A stretch of DNA of 17,330 nt, taken from assembly GCA_025936205.1 (NCBI GenBank), contig JAICTU010000158.1, positions 1-17,330 on the forward strand, in the 5' to 3' direction. The notes beneath the pieces are model-generated. The model was not told the DNA's origin. It ran no database searches and was given only the letters and a program-made list of their open reading frames with translations. This stretch comes from Polyangiaceae bacterium. Its GTDB lineage: Bacteria; Myxococcota; Polyangia; Polyangiales; Polyangiaceae. This document shows positions 1-6,829 of the stretch, piece after piece. The translations under genes were made by a program, and so were the position numbers. Each line of letters starts with the position of its first letter. Position 1 is the stretch's first letter.

Positions 1-1125
1 CGGAATGCCTTGATCGCGTAGCCCTTGCGCGACCAGGCCGGCGATCTCCACGGCGCCCGAGGGCGAGAAGTGCGTGTGATCGTCGCAGAAGAAATCACCC
101 ACGGGCCCCGTCGTGTCGGCGCTCACGTCCCCGCCTGCAACGGGACAGAAGGCGCGCTGGTTGTAGAGCGCCACGCTGAGCGCGTGCAGATCGATCACCG
201 GCACGTCGAAGCGTTGCCCAGCGTCGAGGGTGCGGGTGACGAACTCACCGCGGCTGCCGCGCGCCGTACTGCCGTTGCAGGAGATGGAGCTCACCGGGGT
301 GAGGAAGACGGGCTGCGCTCCGCGCGCCTTGGCCGCGTCCGCCATCATGCCGTAGGCGGTCTCGAACGCATCCAGGCCCACGTGGCGATCGCAGCTGGGA
401 TCGCCGTCGTTGATGCCGAACTGAATGAACAGGTAGTCGCCGGGCTTCATGCCGTCCAACATGGCCTGCCAGCGCGGCTGCAGCGTCGGTTCTCCGGCGG
501 CGTTGCGCTCGAGCACGCACTCCCCCGCCGCATCCTTGTCTTGACCCACGTTGTACAGCCAGGTGTGCACGCTGCGACCGCCCGCGGCGGAGTTGTTGAC
601 GGTCACGCGCGAATCGAGGCGCGCTCCGATCACTCCGCCCCAGCCGCGCGGACACGGCGTCTGGCCGTTGGCCACCGTCGAGTCGCCGGCGATCCACATC
701 GTCAATGGAGGTAAACTCGCAGGATCGACGTTCGCCACGGGCGGCGGTGTCATGCTCGGCGTGCTGGGCTGTGGCTCGGCTCCGGGCGCGGCGCCGCTCG
801 CCGCGGGAGCTGGGCCGGGCGCGGCGCCGATCGGCAGCGGGCCACTCGCCGGCACTTCGCCGCGCGGCGCGTCGCTGCTCACTGGAGCCTGTTCCGAACC
901 CGGTTCCGGCAGCTGAGACGCGGGCGGATTCGCCGGCGCCGCGGGCAGCGCCGGCGCCCCGCTCATCGTCCCGCCCGCTGCGCCATTGCTCGGCTGCTCG
1001 CTGGAACCACAGCCTCCCAACACGGCCGCGCCTCCCAAGAGGAGCCCGAGCATGGTAGCCCGGCGTACGGGCTGTCCCCGTAGAAGCACGGATCCGAGCA
1101 GAAATGAGAAGCGCGTCGAGATCAT
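1..1125 (-). CDS. SGNH/GDSL hydrolase lipoprotein, rhamnogalacturonan acetylesterase-like (CE12 type), 3' end cut by window edge
   Basis: Secreted esterase that probably removes acetyl groups from plant polysaccharides (pectin or xylan). The 375 visible residues read without a stop to the window edge. They begin with a hydrophobic N-terminus with a lipobox-like LGGC (Cys39), which suggests a lipoprotein. A Pro/Ala/Gly-rich linker follows to about residue 140, then an SGNH domain. The catalytic blocks are visible: GDST with nucleophile Ser149, AGGRS near 181-185, FGIND with Asn239, and DDHTHFS with Asp349 and His352. The spacing and the FFCDDHTHFSPSGA block fit the rhamnogalacturonan acetylesterase family. 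ATG at 1125 was chosen because the next in-frame ATG (1053) would remove the Arg-rich n-region (RR at 21-22) of the signal peptide. The Shine-Dalgarno is weak. A GH10 xylanase lies on the same strand 0.8 kb away, which supports a role in plant cell-wall breakdown. The exact substrate is not decided. Confidence 0.85.
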   Translation of the reverse strand, partial: MISTRFSFLLGSVLLRGQPVRRATMLGLLLGGAAVLGGCGSSEQPSNGAAGGTMSGAPALPAAPANPPASQLPEPGSEQAPVSSDAPRGEVPASGPLPIGAAPGPAPAASGAAPGAEPQPSTPSMTPPPVANVDPASLPPLTMWIAGDSTVANGQTPCPRGWGGVIGARLDSRVTVNNSAAGGRSVHTWLYNVGQDKDAAGECVLERNAAGEPTLQPRWQAMLDGMKPGDYLFIQFGINDGDPSCDRHVGLDAFETAYGMMADAAKARGAQPVFLTPVSSISCNGSTARGSRGEFVTRTLDAGQRFDVPVIDLHALSVALYNQRAFCPVAGGDVSADTTGPVGDFFCDDHTHFSPSGAVEIAGLVAQGLRDQGIP

Positions 1126-1186
1126 GGCAAACTCTCATGAGTGTGCCGGTTACACCCGCCGGGGCCAAGAGGAGATCGACGCGGGC

Positions 1187-1954
1187 GTGACCGATCTGCA
1201 ATTCTGGCTCTTGCTCACGCTGGTTGCGTTCGGCACAGCGATCGTCTCCGGCATCTTCGGCATGGTGGGTGGGCTGATCTTACTGTCAGCCCTGCTGTTG
1301 AAGCTGGACCCCATCGTGGCTGTGCCGGTGCACGGAATCGTGCAGCTGGCCTCCAATGGCTCGCGCGCCTGGTTGCTGCGCCGGCATGTGAACTGGAAAG
1401 CGGTGGCGCGCTTTGCCTGGCCGTTATTGCCGGCGGGCGCGCTCGGACTGTTGCTGCTGCAACGCATGCCCGCCGCTGTGGGCCGCATCCTGATCGGCGC
1501 TTTCGTGCTGCTGGCGACCTGGCTCCCCAGGTCGAGCCGTGAAGGACATGCCTCACCGCTGGCCTGGCACGGGCTTCCCGTCGGAGGAGCCCTGGTGGGC
1601 TTCTTCTCGACGCTGCTGGGCGCAACGGGTCCACTGCTCGGTCCGTTCATCGTCGCGCTCGACCTCGGGCCTCAGGGCACGATCGGCACGCTCGCCGGCT
1701 GCCAGATCTTCCAGCATGGGGCCAAGGTGCTGCTGTTCGGGCTCGGCGGCTTCGACTTCACCGCTTACCTGGCCTGGACGCTCGGGCTGTGCCTGGCGGC
1801 CCTGCTGGGCACGGTCGTGGGGACCCGCTGGCTCGCCAACTTCCGGCCCGCGGCCTTCAAGCTGGTGCTGCGCATCGTGATCAGCGCGCTCGCCGCCCAG
1901 CTGCTCGTCTCCGGCAGCTGGGACCTGCTTCAGCGCTCAGCGCACGCTCACTGA
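1187..1954 (+). CDS. TauE/SafE-family (DUF81) membrane permease
   Basis: Integral inner-membrane protein of about 255 residues with roughly seven to eight hydrophobic segments and a two-fold repeated layout typical of the TauE/SafE sulfite/anion exporter family. The first repeat begins in TM1-TM2 (GTAIVSGIFGMVGGLILLSALLL). The second has the matching GALVGFFSTLLGATGPLLGPFIV stretch near residue 130. The family moves sulfite, sulfoacetate or other small organosulfur anions out of the cell; the substrate here cannot be told. The GTG at 1187 is preferred: AGGAG lies 12 nt upstream, TM1 begins almost at once, and it leaves 61 bp for the divergent esterase gene. An alternative ATG at 1124 would add 21 polar residues and would overlap the start codon of the esterase. 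The stop codon overlaps the 3' end of the convergent xylanase gene by 7 bp. Confidence 0.82.
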   Translation: MTDLQFWLLLTLVAFGTAIVSGIFGMVGGLILLSALLLKLDPIVAVPVHGIVQLASNGSRAWLLRRHVNWKAVARFAWPLLPAGALGLLLLQRMPAAVGRILIGAFVLLATWLPRSSREGHASPLAWHGLPVGGALVGFFSTLLGATGPLLGPFIVALDLGPQGTIGTLAGCQIFQHGAKVLLFGLGGFDFTAYLAWTLGLCLAALLGTVVGTRWLANFRPAAFKLVLRIVISALAAQLLVSGSWDLLQRSAHAH

Positions 1955-3183
1955 TACGCGCAACCCATCAACCCGTCGTAGATCCCCCACCAGGCCGGCT
2001 TGCGCCCGAAGTCTCCGGCGAAGGCGAGCGGCGCCGGCACGGTGTCGAGCACGATCATGCCCTGCGTACAGCCATTATCATTCAACCAGGAGTTGGGATC
2101 GGACACGCCCCAGAGGCTGACGGAGCGGCAAGCCGGCGAATCAAAGCAGGCGCTCACGATGCGGTTGTATCGATATCGCTGCAGCTCCCGCCCCACCTGA
2201 TTGTCGCCCACGCTGCACAGCGTGACATCCATCTCCGTCACATCGATCTGCAGCCCGAGGTCCGCATAGCGCTGAATGTTGGCGCGGAAGTCCTGAGCCC
2301 CGGGCCCTTGATCGAGCGGGCCCGTGTGCATCTGGAAGCCCACACCATCGATCGGCACGCCCTGGGCCACCATGTCGCTCACCATGTTGTACATGCCGGT
2401 CGACTTCGCGCCGTTCATTCCCTCCACGCCGAAGTCGTTGTAAAACAGCAGCGCGTCCGGGTCGGCGTCATGCGCGGCCCGAAAGGCGTCGGGGATGAAG
2501 TCCGCTCCGAGCTCGCGATAGAAAATGCTGTCGCGGTAGATCGGCGTCTGCCCCATCGTGCCGTTCATCACGTCGCGGGCCTCGTTCACGACGTCGTAAG
2601 CCACCACCACGCCCGGGAAATTCTCGCGGTAATGCGTCACTACCCCGCGAATGTGATTCAGCATCGCCTGGCGCAGGTCATCCCCGGTGAGCTCGTTGAC
2701 CCAGGGCGCCAGCTGCGAATGCCAGACCAGAGTGTGGCCGCGCACCTTCAAACCATTCTGCTGAGCGAAGGCGACAATCTTGTCCGCCCTCGTGAAGTCG
2801 AAGACGTCGCGCTCGGGTTCGATCGCCTCCCACTTCATCTCGTTCTCGGGCGTCAGCTGGCTGAACTGCGTCGCGACCGTATCGGCATAGCTCGGGGTGT
2901 CGAGACCCGTCGCGTTCACGGCGGCGCCGACCAGCTTCTGCGTCTGCCGAAAGCTCTTGGGTGAGTTGACGCCTGCGCCGAGCGGGGTGCTCTCCTGCGC
3001 CTCGTCCTGGCGACAGCTGTACGGGATCAGCTGCTTTGGCTCCGCCGGCTTCAAGCCGTCCGCTTCCGTGTCCTCGTTGGCGCCCTTGTCCGAGCCACAC
3101 GCGAACCCGACGAGGGCCATGCACAGTACCGCCCCCACCCAGCCATTCCCCACACTGCTCTTTCTGCTACCGACCGTCTGCAT
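1948..3183 (-). CDS. Endo-1,4-beta-xylanase, glycoside hydrolase family 10, lipoprotein
   Basis: Retaining endo-xylanase that cuts internal beta-1,4 bonds of xylan. The 411-residue product starts with a basic n-region and hydrophobic stretch ending in VGFAC (Cys29), so it is probably a surface or periplasmic lipoprotein. The lipobox has Phe at -2, which is atypical. A short acidic linker precedes a single GH10 barrel from about residue 65 to the end; no carbohydrate-binding module is seen. Family motifs occur in order: ENEMKWE (113-119), GHTLVWHSQLAPW (149-161), DVVNEARD with acid/base Glu201, FYNDFGVEG (248-255), VGFQMHTG (281-288), DVTEMD with nucleophile Glu317, SLWGVSDPNSWL (356-367) and a final DFGRKPAWWGI. 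The ATG at 3183 is chosen because it gives a clean signal peptide; a longer in-frame reading to 3369 adds an unlikely Arg-rich leader. A LacI-type palindrome at 3250-3265 suggests sugar-responsive repression. Confidence 0.95.
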   Translation of the reverse strand: MQTVGSRKSSVGNGWVGAVLCMALVGFACGSDKGANEDTEADGLKPAEPKQLIPYSCRQDEAQESTPLGAGVNSPKSFRQTQKLVGAAVNATGLDTPSYADTVATQFSQLTPENEMKWEAIEPERDVFDFTRADKIVAFAQQNGLKVRGHTLVWHSQLAPWVNELTGDDLRQAMLNHIRGVVTHYRENFPGVVVAYDVVNEARDVMNGTMGQTPIYRDSIFYRELGADFIPDAFRAAHDADPDALLFYNDFGVEGMNGAKSTGMYNMVSDMVAQGVPIDGVGFQMHTGPLDQGPGAQDFRANIQRYADLGLQIDVTEMDVTLCSVGDNQVGRELQRYRYNRIVSACFDSPACRSVSLWGVSDPNSWLNDNGCTQGMIVLDTVPAPLAFAGDFGRKPAWWGIYDGLMGCAYQ

Positions 3184-3624
3184 GGCGGCGAGCAGAACAG
3201 CATTTGCGCAGCCGCCACAACCCCCAGCGAGCCCCTGGAAGCCCTCTACCTGGAAACGATTCCAGCTCGGTCGAACTTTGGCGCTCCTGGTCACACGAGC
3301 TCGGGGCTCCAAACCTGAAAGGGAGTCACTCACGGCTCCTGCCGACCTTGCCGCCCCCACACGCGTCACGCGGATGAAACTGCATCCTGGTCGAGGTGAG
3401 TCAAAGCCGCTCGCCGAGGCAATGATACGCAGGGCGCCCAGCTGCTTTACCCACAGATCCTGCAGAAGGTGTGAACAACTCAGCGCGCTTCACTCGAAAT
3501 CGGCAGCGACTGCGGCAGGAATGGCGGCGCGCGCTACCCGCGACACCAGCACCGCTCGCGGGGCACGCATCGTGCAACGCCAGCGCCACGAACCTAGCCC
3601 TACAGGCTGCAAACAAGGAGGCCC
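3184..3624. other. Gene-free intergenic region between xylanase and hemerythrin genes
   Basis: No reading frame here has a credible start, ribosome binding site and protein-like composition on either strand; the open frames are Arg/Ala/Pro-rich by-products of high GC. The stretch carries the divergent control regions of the xylanase (-) and hemerythrin (+) genes. Visible elements are the palindrome at 3250-3265, a weak inverted repeat GTGAA/TTCAC at 3471-3475 and 3489-3493, and the AGGAGG ribosome binding site just before 3625. No clear sigma-70 promoter was found. Confidence 0.6.
3250..3265. promoter_or_regulatory. Candidate LacI/GalR-family operator upstream of the xylanase
   Basis: The 16-bp sequence CTGGAAACGATTCCAG has perfect 6-bp arms (CTGGAA/TTCCAG) around ACGA. 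It differs by one base from the fully symmetric CTGGAAACGTTTCCAG, the AAACGTTT-centred form typical of LacI-family operators. It ends 66 bp upstream of the xylanase ATG, a suitable place for an operator. No regulator gene is visible in the window, so the partner is unknown. Confidence 0.5.
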
Positions 3625-4188
3625 ATGCCCAACACAGTCGAAAACTTCGCAGCCAAAACGGCTGGCAAGGCCGCGGGCCTGCGCGCGCGCGTGCAAGGGC
3701 TCGTCGGTGTGTTCAACCTCCTGGCACAGCAGCACGAGCAAGCTGCCAGCTTGCTCACCCGCGCCAAACAGGCGAGCGACCCCAGCAAGCGTCGCGAGCT
3801 CTGGTCGCAAGTACGCTGCGAGCTGATCTGTCATGAGCGCGCGGAGCTCGGCACGGTTTACCCGGTGCTGGAGGAGAACCCCACGTCGGCGGACATCGCC
3901 CGCGCTCATGCCGACAGCGCACGCGAGCTGGAAGCGGCCATCGCCAGCGTCGATGCGCTCGGTTACGACTCGGAGAGCTGGGAGAGCTCCCTGCACAGCT
4001 TGATCCAGCTGGTGCAACAGCACGTCGAGCAAGAGGAGAAAGAGTTCTTTCCCCGCGCGCAGGGCACCCTCGGCAAAGAGGCAGCTCACGCGCTCGAGCG
4101 GCCGTTCCTCGCCGCTCAGCAGCCTTGCATGAGCCTGATGAGCCCGCCCGGCTGCGCTCGCGGCGGCCTCCCGGCGCTGAAGCGGTGA
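3625..4188 (+). CDS. Hemerythrin-like HHE-domain protein
   Basis: A 187-residue, almost wholly helical cytoplasmic protein of the hemerythrin HHE cation-binding family, which binds a di-iron centre and takes part in O2, NO or oxidative-stress sensing or iron handling. The expected metal ligands are spaced over four helices: His37 (QQHEQ), His70 and Glu74 (CHERAEL), His95, His124, and His133 with Glu137/Glu138 (QQHVEQEEKEFFP). The start is well supported by a strong AGGAGG, with 3 nt between it and the ATG. The C-terminal 25 residues (two Cys, Pro/Gly-rich) lie beyond the bundle and match nothing I recognise. The gene stands alone on the plus strand and converges with the DUF4142 lipoprotein gene. 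Specific function is unknown; membership of the HHE family is secure. Confidence 0.88.
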   Translation: MPNTVENFAAKTAGKAAGLRARVQGLVGVFNLLAQQHEQAASLLTRAKQASDPSKRRELWSQVRCELICHERAELGTVYPVLEENPTSADIARAHADSARELEAAIASVDALGYDSESWESSLHSLIQLVQQHVEQEEKEFFPRAQGTLGKEAAHALERPFLAAQQPCMSLMSPPGCARGGLPALKR

Positions 4189-4203
4189 CGACGCTAATGC
4201 GAA

Positions 4204-4231
4204 ACGGCCGGGAGCCCATGCTCTCGGCCGT
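4204..4231. terminator. Hairpin between convergent genes, likely bidirectional terminator
   Basis: Left arm 4204-4215 (ACGGCCGGGAGC) pairs with right arm 4220-4231 (GCTCTCGGCCGT). The stem has 12 pairs including one G-U in the plus-strand RNA (A-C mismatch in the minus-strand RNA) and the loop is CCAT. It lies 15 bp after the hemerythrin stop and 30 bp after the DUF4142 stop. There is no real U-tract; only TTTC follows on the minus strand. Confidence 0.55.
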
Positions 4232-4260
4232 GCTGGCGAGGGGCCGAGGAAGGGCCAGGA

Positions 4261-4935
4261 TCACTCTTTGTTGTCTTCCAGGCTGCTGGTGCCGTTCATC
4301 TCCTCCTGCAGGCGCTCGGCTTGTGCCAGATGCGACTCGACCTTGGGCTTGATGTCCTCCAGGTAGGCCTTCAATCCCGAGTCCTTGGCAGAGGGCAAGA
4401 GCTTATCCTGCAGCTCGTCGCGCACCTTGCGATGCTCGTCGATCTGCAGCTGGAGATATGCCCGATCGAAGTCCTTGCCACTCTTCTGCTTCAAGGACCT
4501 CAAGGCATCCTCGGCATCTCGCTGCATGCGCTGCGCTTCGGCGCTCGGTGTAGGCTCGACGCTCAGCTTCTGCTGATCCTGTCGCGCCTCGCCGTGATGA
4601 TCGACCATCATCGCCCCGAAGTCCCGCACGCGCGGATCGTGCGCCTTTTCTTGCGCCAACCGACCCTGCTCGATCTCGGCGGTGTTCGCAGCGGCAGTGA
4701 TGGCGAGGATCTCGGCGTCGCCCAGCTGGGCCGGCTTCGAAGTCCTCGCCGGGTCGTTGTGAACGGTGGAGGCAGTCCCCGGCGCCGCCGAGTCCTGCTG
4801 GCCAGTGCCTTGTTGAACCGTGCCCTGTCGAACATCGTCTGGGCTCTTGCTGGCAGCCGTATCGGAGCTCTTGCATTGCAGCGCCGCCAGAGCCATGGCG
4901 CTCAGGCAAACGAGGGAAGGAAGTCGCGAAAACAT
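4261..4935 (-). CDS. DUF4142 domain-containing lipoprotein
   Basis: Predicted exported protein of 224 residues. The N-terminus (MFSRLPSLVCLSAMALAALQ, then Cys21) is a signal peptide with a possible lipidated Cys, although Gln at -1 is unusual for a lipobox. A Gln/Ser/Ala-rich linker runs to about residue 65. A four-helix DUF4142 domain fills 70-215, recognisable by LGDAEILAITAAANTAEIEQG, the KAHDPRVRDFGAMMVDHH segment (His113/His114) and a C-terminal YLEDIKPKVESHL helix. DUF4142 proteins have a ferritin-like helical fold and no settled function; they are common in soil bacteria and often stress-linked. The ATG at 4935 follows GGAGAAAGG, about 12 nt upstream; a longer frame to 5058 would bury the signal peptide. 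The upstream region holds two inverted repeats (4948-4962 and 4974-5019). Confidence 0.85.
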   Translation of the reverse strand: MFSRLPSLVCLSAMALAALQCKSSDTAASKSPDDVRQGTVQQGTGQQDSAAPGTASTVHNDPARTSKPAQLGDAEILAITAAANTAEIEQGRLAQEKAHDPRVRDFGAMMVDHHGEARQDQQKLSVEPTPSAEAQRMQRDAEDALRSLKQKSGKDFDRAYLQLQIDEHRKVRDELQDKLLPSAKDSGLKAYLEDIKPKVESHLAQAERLQEEMNGTSSLEDNKE

Positions 4936-4947
4936 GGCGAATGAGCC

Positions 4948-4962
4948 TTTCTCCAGGAGAAA
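4948..4962. repeat. Inverted repeat overlapping the DUF4142 ribosome binding site
   Basis: TTTCTCC-A-GGAGAAA reads as a 7-bp dyad with one central base. On the minus strand its right arm is the GGAGAAA that forms the putative Shine-Dalgarno of the DUF4142 gene. It could be an operator, or a short RNA hairpin (stem UUUCU/AGAAA) that hides the ribosome binding site. Confidence 0.4.
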
Positions 4963-4973
4963 CGGCGGGGGAT

Positions 4974-5019
4974 CGGACGCGCGCGCTGAAGAGGATTCAG
5001 CGCGGGGGTAGCGCGTCCG
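4974..5019. repeat. Nested inverted repeat (two-part stem-loop) between the universal stress and DUF4142 genes
   Basis: The inner stem CGCGCTGAA (4982-4990) and TTCAGCGCG (4996-5004) is a perfect 9-bp pair around the loop GAGGA. Directly outside it, CGGACGCG (4974-4981) pairs with CGCGTCCG (5012-5019), leaving a 7-nt bulge on one side. Seventeen pairs in total make it the strongest hairpin seen in the window. It may end the universal stress protein transcript (stop 83 bp upstream) or form a leader structure 39 bp upstream of the DUF4142 start. There is no U-tract. Confidence 0.55.
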
Positions 5020-5101
5020 GCCTCGCTTCTCGTGCAGGGACGAGGGTGCAAGCTGCATGCCCGTGACGAGGCCAGCTGCCCAATCACGACGGCTTCGCCG
5101 C

Positions 5102-5746
5102 TCAGATCGAAGGCATCGTGCGACTGGCTTCCTCGTTGTTGCGGTGCACGTAGTGGTACGTCGGCGCGTGGCGGAAGGGCTGCAGTGGATGCTCCTCGGG
5201 TCCCAGGGGTGGCTCGATCTCCGGCACCTTCTCTCCGTCGAGAAAATCGCGCGGGCGGATCACGAAGACCCCGCAGGGCGCGCGCCGCAGCACCTCCTGC
5301 GCAACCGACCCCAACAGCAAGCGACCGAGACCGTGGCGGCTGTGCGTGCCGAGCACGATCAGATCCGCATCGAGCACCGTGGCCAGCGATACGATGCGCT
5401 CCGACGGCGTGCCCGCGACGACGTACACCGCAATCTTCTCGATCGGCAGCCGCTGCCCCGTCGCCACAACGGCGTCGACGATGCGCGCGACATGGAGGCG
5501 GGCCGTCTCCTGCGCCTCATCGCTGGGGATGACCCGCACGTCCCGGCCTGGCAGGAGCAACCCGCCCGTGAGCTCCGCCGCCACTGTGATCACATGCAGC
5601 TCGGCTGCTGGATAGGCCGCGCAGAGGCGTAACGCCTCGACCACGACACGATTGCCGAGCGGTGAAAAATCGCACCCGGCCACCACCCGATACGCCGCCG
5701 GCCGGGCCGCGACCGCCGGCTCTGGAAATGCTGCTGCCATGGACAT
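5102..5746 (-). CDS. Universal stress protein (UspA family)
   Basis: Cytoplasmic nucleotide-binding stress protein with a single Usp domain (about residues 18-165) and a charged, His-rich C-terminal tail of about 50 residues. Strand 1 reads YRVVAGCDFSP (the usual place for an ATP-contacting Asp, here Asp26). The phosphate loop is LGTHSRHGLGRLLLGS (132-147). This fits the Gly-x2-Gly-x9-Gly-Ser/Thr pattern except that the second Gly is Ser136; ATP binding is still plausible. The helix SVAQEVLRRAPCGVFVI follows as in other family members. The ATG at 5746 is well supported by AAAGGAG ending 6 nt upstream. It is followed on the same strand by the DUF4142 gene and preceded by a histidine phosphatase gene 119 bp away, so a shared stress-related transcription unit is possible. 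The role of the tail is unknown. Confidence 0.9.
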   Translation of the reverse strand: MSMAAAFPEPAVAARPAAYRVVAGCDFSPLGNRVVVEALRLCAAYPAAELHVITVAAELTGGLLLPGRDVRVIPSDEAQETARLHVARIVDAVVATGQRLPIEKIAVYVVAGTPSERIVSLATVLDADLIVLGTHSRHGLGRLLLGSVAQEVLRRAPCGVFVIRPRDFLDGEKVPEIEPPLGPEEHPLQPFRHAPTYHYVHRNNEEASRTMPSI

Positions 5747-5829
5747 GCTGTGCTCCTTTCCGTGCTCCCCGGGTCTCCCCGGTGTTGCAAACTGCGAACC
5801 CCAGTCCTGGAGTTGCATGTCTCGTGCCA

Positions 5830-5851
5830 CAGGGGCGCGTATTTGCCCCTG
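5830..5851. terminator. Hairpin just downstream of the histidine phosphatase gene
   Basis: CAGGGGC (5830-5836) and GCCCCTG (5845-5851) form a perfect 7-bp stem with an 8-nt loop, starting 14 bp after the phosphatase stop. No U-tract follows, so it may be a weak terminator or an mRNA 3'-end stabiliser. Confidence 0.35.
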
Positions 5852-5865
5852 CCTTCCTGCCCGCG

Positions 5866-6732
5866 CTAGCGCGGCGCGGCCGGCGCGTCCGGCTCAGCCG
5901 TGACGCGCGCGCCTTCCTCCTCCAGCGGTGCGACGTGGTTGTAACAGCGCAAGGCCATGCCCGGCCGGCCCTGCTCGTCGTGCTGATATTCATACTCGGT
6001 GACCGAGCAGTTGGCGACGTCGCCGGCGCCATCGATGGCCAGGATCTGCTGCTCCGTCATGCGCTCGATCAGGTAGCGCATGCACAACACCACGATCTCG
6101 TGTGCCACCACCAGCACGCGCTCCTGCTGATATTGTAGCTGAATCGTATCCAGCACGCTGCGCAGCCGCAGGATCACGTCACACCAGCTCTCCCCCCCCG
6201 GCGGGCGGTAATAGAACTTCCCCACATGATCGCGCAGCTCGGCTTCCTGCGGAAACTGGGCGCGGATGCCGGCCTTCGTCAGGCGGTGGAAGGCGCCGAA
6301 CTCCTTCTCGCGCAGCCGTTCGTCCGCGATCTCGAGCAGCCCTTTGCGGGCTGCTCCATTGAGGGCGCCAGTGCCGCCTGCGCCGTTGCCCGCCGTGCCA
6401 TTGTCGCCGTCGGCAGGACGACTGGTGAGATGCGCGGCTTCGATCAGCAGCTTGCCCGTCTGCAGCGCACGCACGTAGGGCGAGTACAACACGACCGACG
6501 GCCGCTCGCTCTCCGGCCTCCTGCCGAACCAGCGCCCCAGCGCGCGCGCCTGTTTTTCACCCAGCGCCGACAGCGGCACATCCATATCGCGGTCGGCGAT
6601 GTCGATCATCGACAGACCGCCCGACTCGGCCAGAGCCCGCGCGACGTTGCCCGAGCTTTCCCCGTGCCGCACGAGCCAGAGCCGGGCCGGCCAATTTTGC
6701 ATCCATGCGGGCGTCACCATGCGGCTCAGCAT
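5866..6732 (-). CDS. Histidine phosphatase superfamily protein (phosphoglycerate mutase-like)
   Basis: Cytoplasmic phosphatase or mutase of 288 residues that works through a phosphohistidine. The phosphate pocket is visible: RHGE at 22-25 (His23 nucleophile), Arg88 in SPYVRALQT, Glu144 in REKEFG, and His211 in VVAHE, where most relatives have GHG. The central region REKEFGAFHRLT and FYYRPPGGESW resembles broad-specificity members of branch 1. A low-complexity insert rich in Gly, Asn and Ala (about 107-127) interrupts the domain after the second Arg motif, and the last 25 residues are a Glu/Ala/Pro tail. The start at 6732 is the first ATG; no good Shine-Dalgarno is visible, and 6720 is an alternative. 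The substrate cannot be told. It lies between a lipoprotein gene and the universal stress protein gene, all on the minus strand. Confidence 0.88.
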   Translation of the reverse strand: MLSRMVTPAWMQNWPARLWLVRHGESSGNVARALAESGGLSMIDIADRDMDVPLSALGEKQARALGRWFGRRPESERPSVVLYSPYVRALQTGKLLIEAAHLTSRPADGDNGTAGNGAGGTGALNGAARKGLLEIADERLREKEFGAFHRLTKAGIRAQFPQEAELRDHVGKFYYRPPGGESWCDVILRLRSVLDTIQLQYQQERVLVVAHEIVVLCMRYLIERMTEQQILAIDGAGDVANCSVTEYEYQHDEQGRPGMALRCYNHVAPLEEEGARVTAEPDAPAAPR

Positions 6733-6829
6733 AGCTAGCCGTCGAGCGGACAGCCGTGCTCGCGCGGCTCCTGACGCGGCCTGACCCGCTCAGTTCGAGA
6801 AGAGAGCGCCCGGCGCGCAGAGGGTCACA

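Noticed and set aside
1789..2964. Plus-strand open frame opposite the xylanase (about 390 residues)
   Set aside because: It is antisense to the GH10 gene with all catalytic motifs on the other strand; the composition is that of a codon-bias artefact.
3401..3616. Short minus-strand open frame in the intergenic region before the hemerythrin gene
   Set aside because: It has no ribosome binding site, is Cys/Arg-rich in composition and has no recognisable feature.
5787..5800. Sigma-54 type promoter (GG-N10-GC with TTGC) upstream of the universal stress gene
   Set aside because: The GC box and spacing fit, but the -24 element lacks the TGGCAC consensus beyond GG. Such partial matches are frequent in high-GC DNA.
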